Shown here in pieces: positions 36,016-44,563 of a stretch of DNA of 64,000 bases. The translations under genes were made by a program, and so were the position numbers. Every line of letters starts with the position of its first letter. The stretch's first letter is position 1. This DNA comes from Halobacillus campisalis (GTDB taxonomy: Bacteria; Bacillota; Bacilli; Bacillales; Halobacillaceae). The stretch lies in the NCBI RefSeq assembly GCF_030345335.1, contig NZ_JAPVRC010000008.1:1-64000 (forward strand), given 5' to 3'. Below the pieces are notes generated by a model. It saw only the letters and a list, made by a program, of their open reading frames with translations, ran no database searches and was not told the origin of the DNA.

Positions 36016-36034
36016 GAGGGAACCGTTATTTTTG
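35998..36034 (+). terminator. Terminator after ydbT
   Basis: AACGGTTCCCTC pairs with GAGGGAACCGTT, followed by ATTTTTG. The stem includes the last codons of ydbT. Confidence 0.9.
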
Positions 36035-36038
36035 TCCT

Positions 36039-36083
36039 AAACACGAACAATGTAAAGTAATGGTTGAAATTTGTTCGGGAAAA
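36039..36083 (+). promoter_or_regulatory. Pair of inverted PurR boxes before the purine permease gene
   Basis: CACGAACAAT (36042-36051) and its inverse ATTTGTTCGGG (36069-36079) face each other ~17 bases apart. B. subtilis PurR binds inverted PurBoxes with core CGAAC in this spacing and represses purine uptake and synthesis genes. The boxes lie just upstream of the permease start, making PurR control very likely. Confidence 0.8.
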
Positions 36084-36134
36084 GAATAGTATATTAAATG
36101 TTGGTCATTTCACTTGGAAAGTAAGGTGTTTTTT

Positions 36135-37430
36135 GTGTTTAACATGTTTCGTTTAGAAGAAAATAATACGAATGTACGAACTGAGTTGCTGGCAGGATTT
36201 ACGACATTCCTCACTATGGTCTATATTGTAGTTGTGAACCCAGCGATCCTTTCGGAAGCAGGTCTGCCATTTGAACAAGTATTCATGGCTACTGTAATCG
36301 CTGCAATTATAGGTACATTAATTATGGCCCTGGCTGCTAATTATCCAATTGCTATTGCCCCTGGTATGGGGATGAATGCATATTTTGTAACTGAAGTTGT
36401 GCAACAGGATGTGAGTTACTCGGTTATATTAGGTACAGTATTTTTAGCTGGTGTACTATTTGTCATCTTAAGCATGACGAGTTTACGGGAGGTATTGATC
36501 ACAGCGATCCCCCCTTCATTAAAGTATGGCATCACATCAGGTATTGGATTATTTATTGCATTTTTAGGACTAAGAATGTCTGGAGTTATTGTAGCGAGTG
36601 AATCAACGCTGGTAACGTTAGGTGACCTGACTGCCCCAGGTACACTACTTACTATTGTCGGTTTGTTTGTTACGTTAGCCTTGATTGCAAGACGTGTGAC
36701 AGGTGCTCTATTCATTGGTATGTTAGTCACAGCTGTAATCGGAATGTTTACAGGCCAGTTATCGTTTGTGGATGGTTATGTCTCCGCTCCGCCGGCTCCT
36801 GTATTCTGGGATATGGACCTTGCCGGTGTTTTTAGTAACGGACTTTATACTGTGATTTTCGCATTTTTACTAGTGACTATTTTTGACACTACAGGAACGA
36901 TGATTGGAGTAGCAGAACAAGCTGGATTTATGAGGAAAGATGGAAGTCTGCCAAGAGCTAGAGCAGCATTAATGGCAGATGCTACAGCGACTACGGCTGG
37001 AGCGATGTTCGGAACGAGCCCATCTTCTGCTTATATAGAATCTTCTTCAGGAGTTGCCGTCGGCGGGCGCACAGGTTTGACGACGATTGTAGTAGCTGGT
37101 TTATTCCTACTGTCCATTTTCTTCTCTCCTATTGTAGGGGCAGTCTCGGGATTGCCTGCTATTACAGCTCCTGTCCTTATTATTGTAGGCTGCTTTATGA
37201 TGGAGGGATTGGCTAAAGTGGACTGGAAAAAGTTTGATGAAGCTTTTCCAGCTTTTATCATTATTTTGACAATGCCGCTTACTTCTAGTATCGCATCAGG
37301 AATAGCTATTGGTTTCATTACTTATCCCTTATTGAAATTATTTAGTGGAAAAGGAAAAGACGTTCACTGGATTTTGTATTTGTTTGGCTTTATTTTTATC
37401 ATTCAAATGATTTTCTTTCCAGGTCATTAG
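36135..37430 (+). CDS. Purine permease, PbuG/PbuO (AzgA-like NCS2) family
   Basis: A 431-residue transporter for adenine, guanine or hypoxanthine with about 13 hydrophobic helices. Marks are RTELLAGFTTFLTMVYIVVV, the NPAIL motif, PIAIAPGMGMNAYF, and ADATATTAGAMFGTSPSSAY. GTG 36135 is preferred behind AAGTAAGGTG; ATG 36144 is possible but distant. PurBoxes upstream support purine regulation. No guanine riboswitch was recognised in the short leader, which points to a PbuO-like rather than a PbuG-like gene; the substrate is not certain. Confidence 0.9.
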   Translation: MFNMFRLEENNTNVRTELLAGFTTFLTMVYIVVVNPAILSEAGLPFEQVFMATVIAAIIGTLIMALAANYPIAIAPGMGMNAYFVTEVVQQDVSYSVILGTVFLAGVLFVILSMTSLREVLITAIPPSLKYGITSGIGLFIAFLGLRMSGVIVASESTLVTLGDLTAPGTLLTIVGLFVTLALIARRVTGALFIGMLVTAVIGMFTGQLSFVDGYVSAPPAPVFWDMDLAGVFSNGLYTVIFAFLLVTIFDTTGTMIGVAEQAGFMRKDGSLPRARAALMADATATTAGAMFGTSPSSAYIESSSGVAVGGRTGLTTIVVAGLFLLSIFFSPIVGAVSGLPAITAPVLIIVGCFMMEGLAKVDWKKFDEAFPAFIIILTMPLTSSIASGIAIGFITYPLLKLFSGKGKDVHWILYLFGFIFIIQMIFFPGH

Positions 37431-37435
37431 ATTGT

Positions 37436-37466
37436 ATAACCACTGCAGAAGCAGTGGTTATTTTTT
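37436..37466 (+). terminator. Terminator after the purine permease gene
   Basis: ATAACCACTGC pairs perfectly with GCAGTGGTTAT, loop AGAA, followed by a T run. Confidence 0.92.
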
Positions 37467-37469
37467 ATC

Positions 37470-37720
37470 CTTCCATCCATACTCCACTGCACGAAGCGAT
37501 TACACTTTCACATAAGGAGTCGCGTCGTTTTCCAAACCCCCTTCCGAAAGGGGATTACAGTACATAGTGAGGTCGAGCAGCGCTTTAGTACGAGAGTAAC
37601 TTCCTCGACCTTTCAGCTCCATTCTTAGAAACAGCATCCATCTCGAAGCTAAGTCTGTTGGGGAAGGCAGATTATATGTCTATCAACACATGGAAATTTA
37701 TCAGAGCTTTTTATTTTCGA
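37470..37720. repeat. Intergenic repeat family, copy 3
   Basis: AAGGAGTCGCGTCGTTTTCCAA at 37516 onward parallels CAGGAGTCTCACCATTTCCAA of the 49961 copy (split here over ~22 bases). A hairpin GAGGTCGAG / CTCGACCT (37569-37611) and the tail TATATGTCTATCAACACATG follow. No ORF is supported in 37431-37924. Confidence 0.55.
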
Positions 37721-37877
37721 TATGAATCACGGACTTAGTTCTACCACCAAACTGGGGGAGAGGATACATTTATAATTGTTCGTTTTCCCAGTGTTGAATT
37801 TTACAATTTAATGACCTTATTGACGTTGTATAGCAAAACTTTTATTCACAGACTGACTTTATTTTCGCTCCTTTCCA

Positions 37878-37908
37878 TGAATAGGAACACATAGTTTAAG
37901 GCATGCTA
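37878..37908 (+). promoter_or_regulatory. SigG promoter of the first ger operon
   Basis: TGAATA (37878-37883), 18 bases, then CATGCTA (37902-37908). This closely fits the forespore SigG consensus (TGAATA - 17/18 - CATACTA), which drives gerA-type operons. The start codon is only 17 bases further, so the leader is very short. Confidence 0.75.
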
Positions 37909-37924
37909 ATTTCAGGTGATGCAT

Positions 37925-39466
37925 ATGGGATTTTTCAGGAAATTTTTTCAAGGTGAACAATTACAGGATCGCAAAATAGCTGATGATCAACAAGAACCGC
38001 AACAACCAAGCACAAAAAATCTTTCCCGCAATATTGATTATTTGTTAAACGAATTTAAATACACGGATGATTTGAAAATCCGCGTGCTGAAAAAAGGCGA
38101 TGCAGCGCTGCTCTATTTTGAAGCAATGACCGATCAGGAAAAGGTACAGCAAATGATCTTCAATCCCCTCGAGATCGGGAAAGTCGATCATATTTATGAT
38201 ATTCCCAACGCTAAGGAAACGACAAACCTTGAAGAATGTATCCGGTCTTTATTAAGAGGTCACGCCATCTATATGGAAGATGGACATGAACGAGTCACGA
38301 TGTTCAATGTGACTTCAGTTTTCAATAGATCTGTAGAAGAACCTGCGAATGAAAAAGTAGTCAGAGGGGCTCATGACGGATTTGTAGAGAACCTTATGAT
38401 CAATATTAACCTTGTAAGAAAAAGAATTGAACATCGAGATTTGACCGTGAAATTTTTTAAAGTAGGTAAAAAAACAAATACGAATGTGGCGATTCTCTTT
38501 ATGGATGGGATTGTAAATCCTGAGCTTGTCCAAAAGGTTGAAAAAAGGATTCAAGCGGTTCATACGGATAAAGTTCAGAGCCCGGGTTTTATGGAGGAGT
38601 TCATTGAAGATTCTCCCATATCTCCCTTTCCGCAAATGTTAAACAGTGAGCGTCCCGACCGGATAGTAGCCAGCATTATGGAAGGACGTGTCGCACTGTT
38701 TACAGAAGGTAGTCCGACTGCGATTATAGCGCCCTCTACATTTTTTATGTTCTATCAATCACCGGATGACTATAATACTAGATGGTATGCAGGAACGTTC
38801 ATCAGACTGATCAGGTTTGCCAGTTTTTTAATTGCTGTCGGTTTGCCGGCTTTTTATATTTCTGTAGTTAGTTTTCACTTCGAAGTCATACCACATGACT
38901 TAGTTACTCCTATTAAGAGTTCTATTAATGAAATTGCTTATCCCCCGATATTGGAAGCTTTGATAATGGTGGTCATTATTGAACTTATACGTGAAGCGGG
39001 GATAAGACTTCCTTCGCCCGTTGGCCAAACAATCGGTATCGTTGGAGGTTTGGTCATCGGAGACGCTGTTGTCAGAGCGGGATTAGTATCCAACATTATG
39101 GTCATCGTGGTAGCTCTTACCGCGATCGCCTCTTTCGTTGTGCCTTCTAATGAATTGAGTATGACTTTGCGTATGCTTACGTTTCCATTGATATTTCTTG
39201 CAGGAACGTTGGGCTTTGTAGGACTGATTTTCGGATTTTTACTGATCGCTGTACATTTGACTAAACTAGAGTCGTTTGGAACTCCTTACTTCTCGCCTGT
39301 AGCTCCATTAAGAATAAAAGATTTAAAAGACACATTTATAAGGCTCCCCATATTCACAATGAAGCAAAGACCTAAAGGTCCGCAGCCCGTCAGCACAACA
39401 GCTGTAGAAGAGGGAGCAAGGGAGTGGAAGAAAGATGAGCGGTCAAACCAATCAAAAAATAAGTAG
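37925..39466 (+). CDS. Germinant receptor subunit A (GerAA/GerKA family)
   Basis: A 513-residue A subunit of a spore germinant receptor in the spore inner membrane. ATG 37925 lies 6 bases after AGGTG; two upstream in-frame starts overlap that site. The N-terminal ~290 residues are soluble, with the family block SPFPQMLNSERPDRI and VALFTEGSPTAII; about five membrane helices follow (~residues 295-480), including EALIMVVIIELIREAGIRLP and GQTIGIVGGLVIGDAVV. It overlaps the B gene by 32 bases. The specific germinant cannot be read from sequence. Confidence 0.94.
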   Translation: MGFFRKFFQGEQLQDRKIADDQQEPQQPSTKNLSRNIDYLLNEFKYTDDLKIRVLKKGDAALLYFEAMTDQEKVQQMIFNPLEIGKVDHIYDIPNAKETTNLEECIRSLLRGHAIYMEDGHERVTMFNVTSVFNRSVEEPANEKVVRGAHDGFVENLMININLVRKRIEHRDLTVKFFKVGKKTNTNVAILFMDGIVNPELVQKVEKRIQAVHTDKVQSPGFMEEFIEDSPISPFPQMLNSERPDRIVASIMEGRVALFTEGSPTAIIAPSTFFMFYQSPDDYNTRWYAGTFIRLIRFASFLIAVGLPAFYISVVSFHFEVIPHDLVTPIKSSINEIAYPPILEALIMVVIIELIREAGIRLPSPVGQTIGIVGGLVIGDAVVRAGLVSNIMVIVVALTAIASFVVPSNELSMTLRMLTFPLIFLAGTLGFVGLIFGFLLIAVHLTKLESFGTPYFSPVAPLRIKDLKDTFIRLPIFTMKQRPKGPQPVSTTAVEEGAREWKKDERSNQSKNK

Positions 39467-40541
39467 ACGGCAATTTTTCTTCGTGATCATCCAAACTCAA
39501 ATCGGGGTAGGGATTTTAGCTCTGCCTTTTGATTTGCATGATAAAGTGAAGCAAGACGGGTGGATTTCTCTTTTGATTGCAGGAGTAGTGATCCAGCTGC
39601 TTTTATTCCTCCTATGGTGGCTGGCTAAAAGATTTCCATCGAAAGATTATTTTCAAATTCAAGAGTATGTGTTGTCACGATGGCTTGGAAAAGTTACTTC
39701 TTTCTTATACGTTCTATATTTCTGTTCAGTGGGCATACTGATCGTCCTTATTTACGGTCGTTTGATTAGTATCTGGGTGCTCCCAAATACCCCTTTTTGG
39801 GTGTTGGCGTTTATGATGGTATTTATATGTTTATATATGGTTTGCTGCAGTCTGCTCGTCATTGCAAGACTATATACAATGTTTGCCGCCCTGTTGATTA
39901 TAATGGTCATTTTTATTTTTTATTCAGCTAAAGATAGTAAGTTTATGTATATATTTCCGATAGGAGAAGCAGGGTTGACTAATATTATTGCAGGAATAGA
40001 TATGGGAATTCTCTCTTTTCTCGGATTTATCGTTGCCTTAGTACTTTATTCCAAGACGGAGGGAACGGCTAAGGAAAAATTGGTGACAATTCAGGTGGCG
40101 CAAGCTTTTGTTTTCACATTTTACTTAGCCATCGTATTAGTGACCTTCACTTTCTTCAGCACGCAGGAAATGGCGCTCGTACCTGAACCAGTCTTGTATA
40201 TGTTGAAATCGTATGAATTTCCGATTGTAGCGAGGATTGATTTGTTTTTTATATCTACTTGGATTGTCTTTGTGGCGACCTCATTATCGACATACTTACT
40301 CATGTCTGCACTCGGTTTGACAAATATTTTCCAATCTCTTCCTACTAAATGGGCGACTATAGGAGTAGCAGTGATCATTTTCATCACGGCCTCTTATATG
40401 GGTTACGATATTAGTAAGTTGAATAATTTCAACACATACGTTAAAAAGGGTGGCTATATTTTTTCTATTGGACTGCCACTCATGGTGCTTATATTCAGTT
40501 TTTTCAGGAAATCATCTGCTAAAGAGGGGACGTCCTCATGA
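39435..40541 (+). CDS. Germinant receptor subunit B (GerAB family, APC-type)
   Basis: A 368-residue integral membrane protein with about ten helices, of the spore germination subset of the amino acid/polyamine transporter superfamily. It is the likely germinant-binding subunit. The N-terminus has RQFFFVIIQTQIGVGILALP, the usual start of this family. ATG 39435 lies within the end of the A gene behind GGAGCAAGGGAGTGG; it overlaps the C gene by 4 bases (ATGA). Confidence 0.93.
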   Translation: MSGQTNQKISRRQFFFVIIQTQIGVGILALPFDLHDKVKQDGWISLLIAGVVIQLLLFLLWWLAKRFPSKDYFQIQEYVLSRWLGKVTSFLYVLYFCSVGILIVLIYGRLISIWVLPNTPFWVLAFMMVFICLYMVCCSLLVIARLYTMFAALLIIMVIFIFYSAKDSKFMYIFPIGEAGLTNIIAGIDMGILSFLGFIVALVLYSKTEGTAKEKLVTIQVAQAFVFTFYLAIVLVTFTFFSTQEMALVPEPVLYMLKSYEFPIVARIDLFFISTWIVFVATSLSTYLLMSALGLTNIFQSLPTKWATIGVAVIIFITASYMGYDISKLNNFNTYVKKGGYIFSIGLPLMVLIFSFFRKSSAKEGTSS

Positions 40542-41653
40542 AAAGGTTTATTATTTGTATTCTCTGCACTTTGGTTATCTTAACGGGGTGCTGGGACCAG
40601 AACCAATTCAAAAATATCAAACTCACTCTAACGATTGGATATGATAAAGCTGAAGAAGGAAAAATTTATGAGACGGTATCGATTCCTACTGTCAAAGGGT
40701 CTGAAGGTGTAGTTGAAGAGACTGTCCAGGTTCTATCTTCGGATGCCCGTACTCCGTTAGATGCCAGGGATAAAATTGATCAGATGATTTCTCAATCCTT
40801 TAATCCGTCAAAAGTAGAAGTAGTTCTCATTGGTGAGGAATTAGCTAAAAGTGATATATACCCACTTCTTGACAATTTCTATCGTAACCCAAGCAGCAAC
40901 CTTAATGCGCAGTTGGCCATTGTGGAAGGGACAGCTAAAGAAGCGATTAATTTCAGAAGCACAGGTGATACGAAAATAAGTGAATACATCGGTGGTTTAT
41001 TGAAAGCTGCTACCTCTTCCACTCATGCACACGGTCACAACATGCAAATGCTTTGGGGGGAAATGATTGAAGAAGGGGAAGACTTTGCATTACCTCTTCT
41101 TAAGGTGGATGAAGAAAGCAATGTAATTAAATTCGATGGCTTAGGGTTGATGCATGAAGATTATTATACTGGAATTAAAATACCCCCAGAACAATCTACA
41201 CTATTATTGCTGATGCAAGGTAATAAAGGGAACGTGGCTCGTATGACGAGAAAGGTGAGAGATGACCAACCAACTCCTATCCTTGAATATATTACGTTTC
41301 AAGTGATGGATTTCGATCGAAAATTGAAAATAAGACCAGAGGGAGATGAAGTGAATGTGGATATGACCTTGAATTTAAATGTAACCGTTACCGAGTATCC
41401 CCATGATCACTTAGTAGATGAGAAAATTATTGAAAAATTAAATAAAGATCTATCGAATGTTCTGACTGAGGAAGCAAGTGAAGTTTTCAACATTACGAAA
41501 GAAGGAAACAGTGATGTATTTTCAATCGGCCGCATGCTGAAAGCTTACCATCCTGAAGTTTGGAAGGAGATGGATTGGGCGGAGGACTACAAAGATGTAA
41601 CCTTTAATCCTAAAGTGAACGTAACGATTCAAAACCATGGGATTATTAATTAG
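40538..41653 (+). CDS. Germinant receptor subunit C (Ger(x)C lipoprotein)
   Basis: A 371-residue lipoprotein subunit. The signal peptide ends in LTGCWDQ (lipobox Cys18, followed by the typical WDxxE-like sequence). The body has the family's NPSKVEVVLIGEELAKSDIYP segment and the C-terminal VNVTIQNHGII strand. ATG 40538 overlaps the B stop. The A-B-C order completes a full receptor operon. Confidence 0.93.
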   Translation: MKRFIICILCTLVILTGCWDQNQFKNIKLTLTIGYDKAEEGKIYETVSIPTVKGSEGVVEETVQVLSSDARTPLDARDKIDQMISQSFNPSKVEVVLIGEELAKSDIYPLLDNFYRNPSSNLNAQLAIVEGTAKEAINFRSTGDTKISEYIGGLLKAATSSTHAHGHNMQMLWGEMIEEGEDFALPLLKVDEESNVIKFDGLGLMHEDYYTGIKIPPEQSTLLLLMQGNKGNVARMTRKVRDDQPTPILEYITFQVMDFDRKLKIRPEGDEVNVDMTLNLNVTVTEYPHDHLVDEKIIEKLNKDLSNVLTEEASEVFNITKEGNSDVFSIGRMLKAYHPEVWKEMDWAEDYKDVTFNPKVNVTIQNHGIIN

Positions 41654-42046
41654 CGAATCTTTTATAAGAAATTGAAACCTTTGTAATGTTCGTATCGTCT
41701 ATAGTATAGGAGCGCTTTAAAGCATTATTGAATAACCAGTTTGGCTAAGCTTAGCCTCCTATGAGAAAGCTGGCATCCGTAGAATCGGCTGCATTTTTCA
41801 AACAATATACCTCCCCTAAGGTATAGCACCCTCCGTCTGACCACCGGAGGGTGCCTTTTTGTTGTGAAATCTTTTGATAGAAAATGTTTCAATTCCCTTG
41901 CATTTATCGTATCCAGCGTTGAAAATGTAATATGGTAAAAAAATTAGTCGAAATTTCACCCATTTTGGAATGGGTTGAACCTTATGTTAAAAGGAAATGA
42001 AGCATTGTAGTCATTTCGTATGAAAATTCAGTCTTTATAAATTGTC
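41654..42046. other. Gene-free stretch with a structured RNA candidate
   Basis: About 390 bp after the first ger operon. 41705-41860 can fold: ATAGGAG pairs with CTCCTAT (41706-41762), enclosing GCTTTAAAGC and the perfect palindrome GGCTAAGCTTAGCC (41743-41756), followed by ATACC/GGTAT and a strong terminator at 41826. It could be a ger 3' region or a separate small RNA. No known riboswitch was recognised. Confidence 0.4.
41826..41859 (+). terminator. Terminator downstream of the first ger operon
   Basis: GCACCCTCCG (41826-41835) pairs with CGGAGGGTGC (41845-41854), followed by five T. Confidence 0.9.
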
Positions 42047-42075
42047 TTGCAAGACGTCTGACAACCTGTTAAAAT
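42047..42075 (+). promoter_or_regulatory. SigA promoter of the nucleoside transporter gene
   Basis: TTGCAA (42047-42052), 17 bases, TAAAAT (42070-42075). Confidence 0.65.
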
Positions 42076-42094
42076 CCGTAGTAGAAAGATCGAA

Positions 42095-42108
42095 TGTAAG
42101 CATTTTCA
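42095..42108 (+). promoter_or_regulatory. Probable cre (CcpA) site
   Basis: TGTAAGCATTTTCA matches the B. subtilis cre consensus TGWAANCGNTNWCA except for the central G. It lies ~20 bases downstream of the -10, where CcpA would block transcription. Catabolite control of a nucleoside transporter gene is plausible. Confidence 0.5.
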
Positions 42109-42159
42109 TGACGCGTGTAACAAAGACGACTTTATAACTATTTGAGGGGGAACCAAAGC

Positions 42160-43350
42160 GTGGATATTATTTTAGGAATTTTGGCCATTGGTGTTATTTT
42201 AGGTATAGCTTTTTTAATGTCTAATGACAAGAAGAACATTAATTATTTTGGTATTGGTGTTATGTTGTTAGCCCAAGTTATCACTACTTTTGTCATGTTT
42301 CAGACAGAGGTAGGAGCCTGGATTATTGATCAAATATCAAAAGGTTTCAATAAACTGATTGAGTTCGGTACAGAAGGTGTCATGTTTGTACTTGGTAACA
42401 TCGTTGTTGAAGAAGGTACAACTGTATTCTTCTTTAATGTGCTGCTTCTTATCATTTTCTTTGCTACTATTTTATCTGTTCTTACGTACTTAAAGATTCT
42501 GCCATTCATTATTAAATATTTAGGACAAGCACTATCATATATTACCCGTTTACCGAAAGTTGAATCTTTCAACGCTGTAAACAGTATTTTCTTCGGGCAG
42601 TCTGAAGCTATCATTGCGATTAAATCACAATTCAAGCAATTAAGTGATAACCGTTTATATATCGTCAGTGCTTCCGCTATGGGTTCTGTATCTGCATCTA
42701 TTGTTGGTGCTTACATCGGGATTCTTCCTGCAGATTATGTATTAGTCGCACTTCCATTGAATATGTTCAGTGCGCTGATTGTAGCTTCACTAATTGCTCC
42801 AGTACGTGTCCCTAAAGAAGAGGACCATGTTGACGTTCAAGATGTTTCCAATGCGAAGAGCTTTTTTGAAGCTATGGGTAATGGAGCACTCGATGGTGGT
42901 AAAATTGCCTTGATCGTTGCTGCAATGCTAATCGCCTTCATCGCTTCACTTGAACTTGTCAATGCCATGTTCGCTGGTATTTTCGGCGGCTTGACTCTTC
43001 AAGAAGTATTAGGTTATATTATTGCGCCTATCGGAATTCTTATGGGAATACCTACAGGTGAAGTTCTTGACGCTGGTGCCATAATGGGTACGAAAATTGT
43101 AACCAATGAATTTGTTGCAATGCTTGAATTCCAAGGTATGATGGATGCAGTTTCTGAGAAAACTGTCGGCATCGTTACAGTATTCCTGACCAGTTTCGCT
43201 AACTTCTCTTCTATCGGTATTATAGCTGGTACTGTTCAAGGGATCGATGCTGATAAAGGTGCTCGTGTATCTGGATTCGGTATGAAACTATTGATTGGTG
43301 CTACTCTTGGATCTATGCTTTCAGCTACAATGGCTGGCCTGTTCTTATAA
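42160..43350 (+). CDS. nupC: Concentrative nucleoside transporter (NupC/CNT family)
   Basis: A 396-residue cation-coupled nucleoside importer. GTG 42160 follows GAGGGGG at 9 bases; the upstream TTG 42142 overlaps the ribosome site. Nucleoside recognition/gate domains are visible: NSIFFGQSEAIIAIK (the G-Q-S/T-E-A motif), SASAMGSVSASIVGAYIG, and the C-terminal LTSFANFSSIGIIAGTVQGI. About ten helices are present. It has its own promoter, cre site and terminator. Confidence 0.93.
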   Translation: MDIILGILAIGVILGIAFLMSNDKKNINYFGIGVMLLAQVITTFVMFQTEVGAWIIDQISKGFNKLIEFGTEGVMFVLGNIVVEEGTTVFFFNVLLLIIFFATILSVLTYLKILPFIIKYLGQALSYITRLPKVESFNAVNSIFFGQSEAIIAIKSQFKQLSDNRLYIVSASAMGSVSASIVGAYIGILPADYVLVALPLNMFSALIVASLIAPVRVPKEEDHVDVQDVSNAKSFFEAMGNGALDGGKIALIVAAMLIAFIASLELVNAMFAGIFGGLTLQEVLGYIIAPIGILMGIPTGEVLDAGAIMGTKIVTNEFVAMLEFQGMMDAVSEKTVGIVTVFLTSFANFSSIGIIAGTVQGIDADKGARVSGFGMKLLIGATLGSMLSATMAGLFL

Positions 43351-43357
43351 AATAATG

Positions 43358-43395
43358 AACCGCCTGGAGAATCATTTTCTCCAGGCGGTTTTTTT
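43358..43395. terminator. Terminator between nupC and the convergent dehydrogenase gene
   Basis: AACCGCCTGGAGAA (43358-43371) pairs perfectly with 43377-43390, followed by seven T on the plus strand. It may also serve the leftward gene. Confidence 0.9.
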
Positions 43396-43416
43396 ATGAC
43401 TTGCGCAGACTTTTTA

Positions 43417-44160
43417 TTACCAGCCCTGATTGGTTGGTCGAACAAGAATTTCGTTAATAGCTACCTCGGAAGGTTCTTCTACAGCAAACCGGATGGTTCT
43501 TGCAATACTATCCGCGTCAATTGCTTCTTTGTATACGTCTTCGATTCCTGATTTGACATCTTCGTCTGTGATAGACTCTGTAAGCTCAGTAGAGACAGCA
43601 CCAGGTGAGATAATCGTAGCTCTTATATTGCTATTCGGAGATTCCTCCTGACGAAGTCCCTCAGTAATGGCACGAACAGCAAATTTAGTTCCGCTGTATA
43701 CCGCACTCCCAGGAGCGACAGAATGACCGGCAACTGAAGAAATGTTGATGACATGTCCTTGTTTTCGTTCCTGCATATACGGAAGAACAGCACCGATTCC
43801 ATATAGTACACCTTTAATATTCACATCAATCATTGTATCCCACTCATCATATTTTCTTTTATGAAGAAGTGATAGCGGCATTAGGCCGGCATTGTTTACA
43901 ATGACATCGATTTGTCCATAGGTGTCGTGAGCATACTTGGCCAGTTCATCCATTTCTTCCGATGAGGTCACATCCGTCACTTTATAGACGGCGTCGCCTC
44001 CTTCATCGTTTAATTTCTTTTGCAAATCCTTTAGCCTTTCTTCTCTTCTTGCAGCCAGTACGAGTTTTGCACCATATTTCGTAAGCTCTTTAGCAGTTTC
44101 TTCTCCGATTCCGCTGGAAGCACCTGTTAGTATAACTACTTTATTTTCTACGTTTGACAT
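43417..44160 (-). CDS. Short-chain dehydrogenase/reductase (classical SDR)
   Basis: A 247-residue NAD(P)-dependent oxidoreductase. Cofactor loop TGASSGIG (residues ~13-20), NNAG at ~90, catalytic Ser in INISSVAGH, Tyr and Lys in YSGTKFAV, then SPGAVSTELTE. ATG 44160 follows AAAGGATGAG. It is a single gene; the substrate is unknown. Related proteins act on a broad range of hydroxy acids and sugars. Confidence 0.92.
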   Translation of the reverse strand: MSNVENKVVILTGASSGIGEETAKELTKYGAKLVLAARREERLKDLQKKLNDEGGDAVYKVTDVTSSEEMDELAKYAHDTYGQIDVIVNNAGLMPLSLLHKRKYDEWDTMIDVNIKGVLYGIGAVLPYMQERKQGHVINISSVAGHSVAPGSAVYSGTKFAVRAITEGLRQEESPNSNIRATIISPGAVSTELTESITDEDVKSGIEDVYKEAIDADSIARTIRFAVEEPSEVAINEILVRPTNQGW

Positions 44161-44249
44161 GAATACTCATCCTTTCAAATTAGCTCTGTTAAATTTCCGT
44201 GTGAAATTCATATATATTCCCTTTTCTTAAATGTTCCTTTTGAGCCTTT

Positions 44250-44430
44250 TGACTGGCCGAGATGGTGGTTGGGAAACGACGAGACTCCCGCTTAGAAAGC
44301 GAGTTGTTTCCTAAACCAACCTACACTTGCATACGGTACCTAACCCATTTTCTGGGGATGAGCCTCCTACAACCCGCTGTATCAATCAATAACTCACTTA
44401 TGAAAAATCAACAACGATATTTAACATAAC
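44250..44430. repeat. Intergenic repeat family, copy 4
   Basis: GGTTGGGAAACGACGAGACT (44267-44286) is the inverse of the AAGGAGTCGCGTCGTTTTCCAA module of copy 3. GTTGTTTCCTAAACC (44303-44317) forms the opposite arm, enclosing the inner hairpin CGCTT/AAGCG. A tail with AATCAACAACGATATTTAAC follows. It fills much of the 403-bp gap 44161-44563; no ORF is supported. Confidence 0.55.
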
Positions 44431-44563
44431 TTTTAAAATAAAGAAACCAGACTTCTATATGTCTGTAGAACAGAAGTTTCCCAGAAGAAAAAGTAATTAA
44501 ACATCATAATGCTTTATCAATGGGGAGAAGAGTATTATGATTTGAAGTAAGTGAGGTGATACT

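Noticed and set aside
36084-36134. A guanine riboswitch before the purine permease gene.
   Set aside because: The leader between the PurBoxes and the start is too short to hold a purine aptamer, and no conserved aptamer bases were found.
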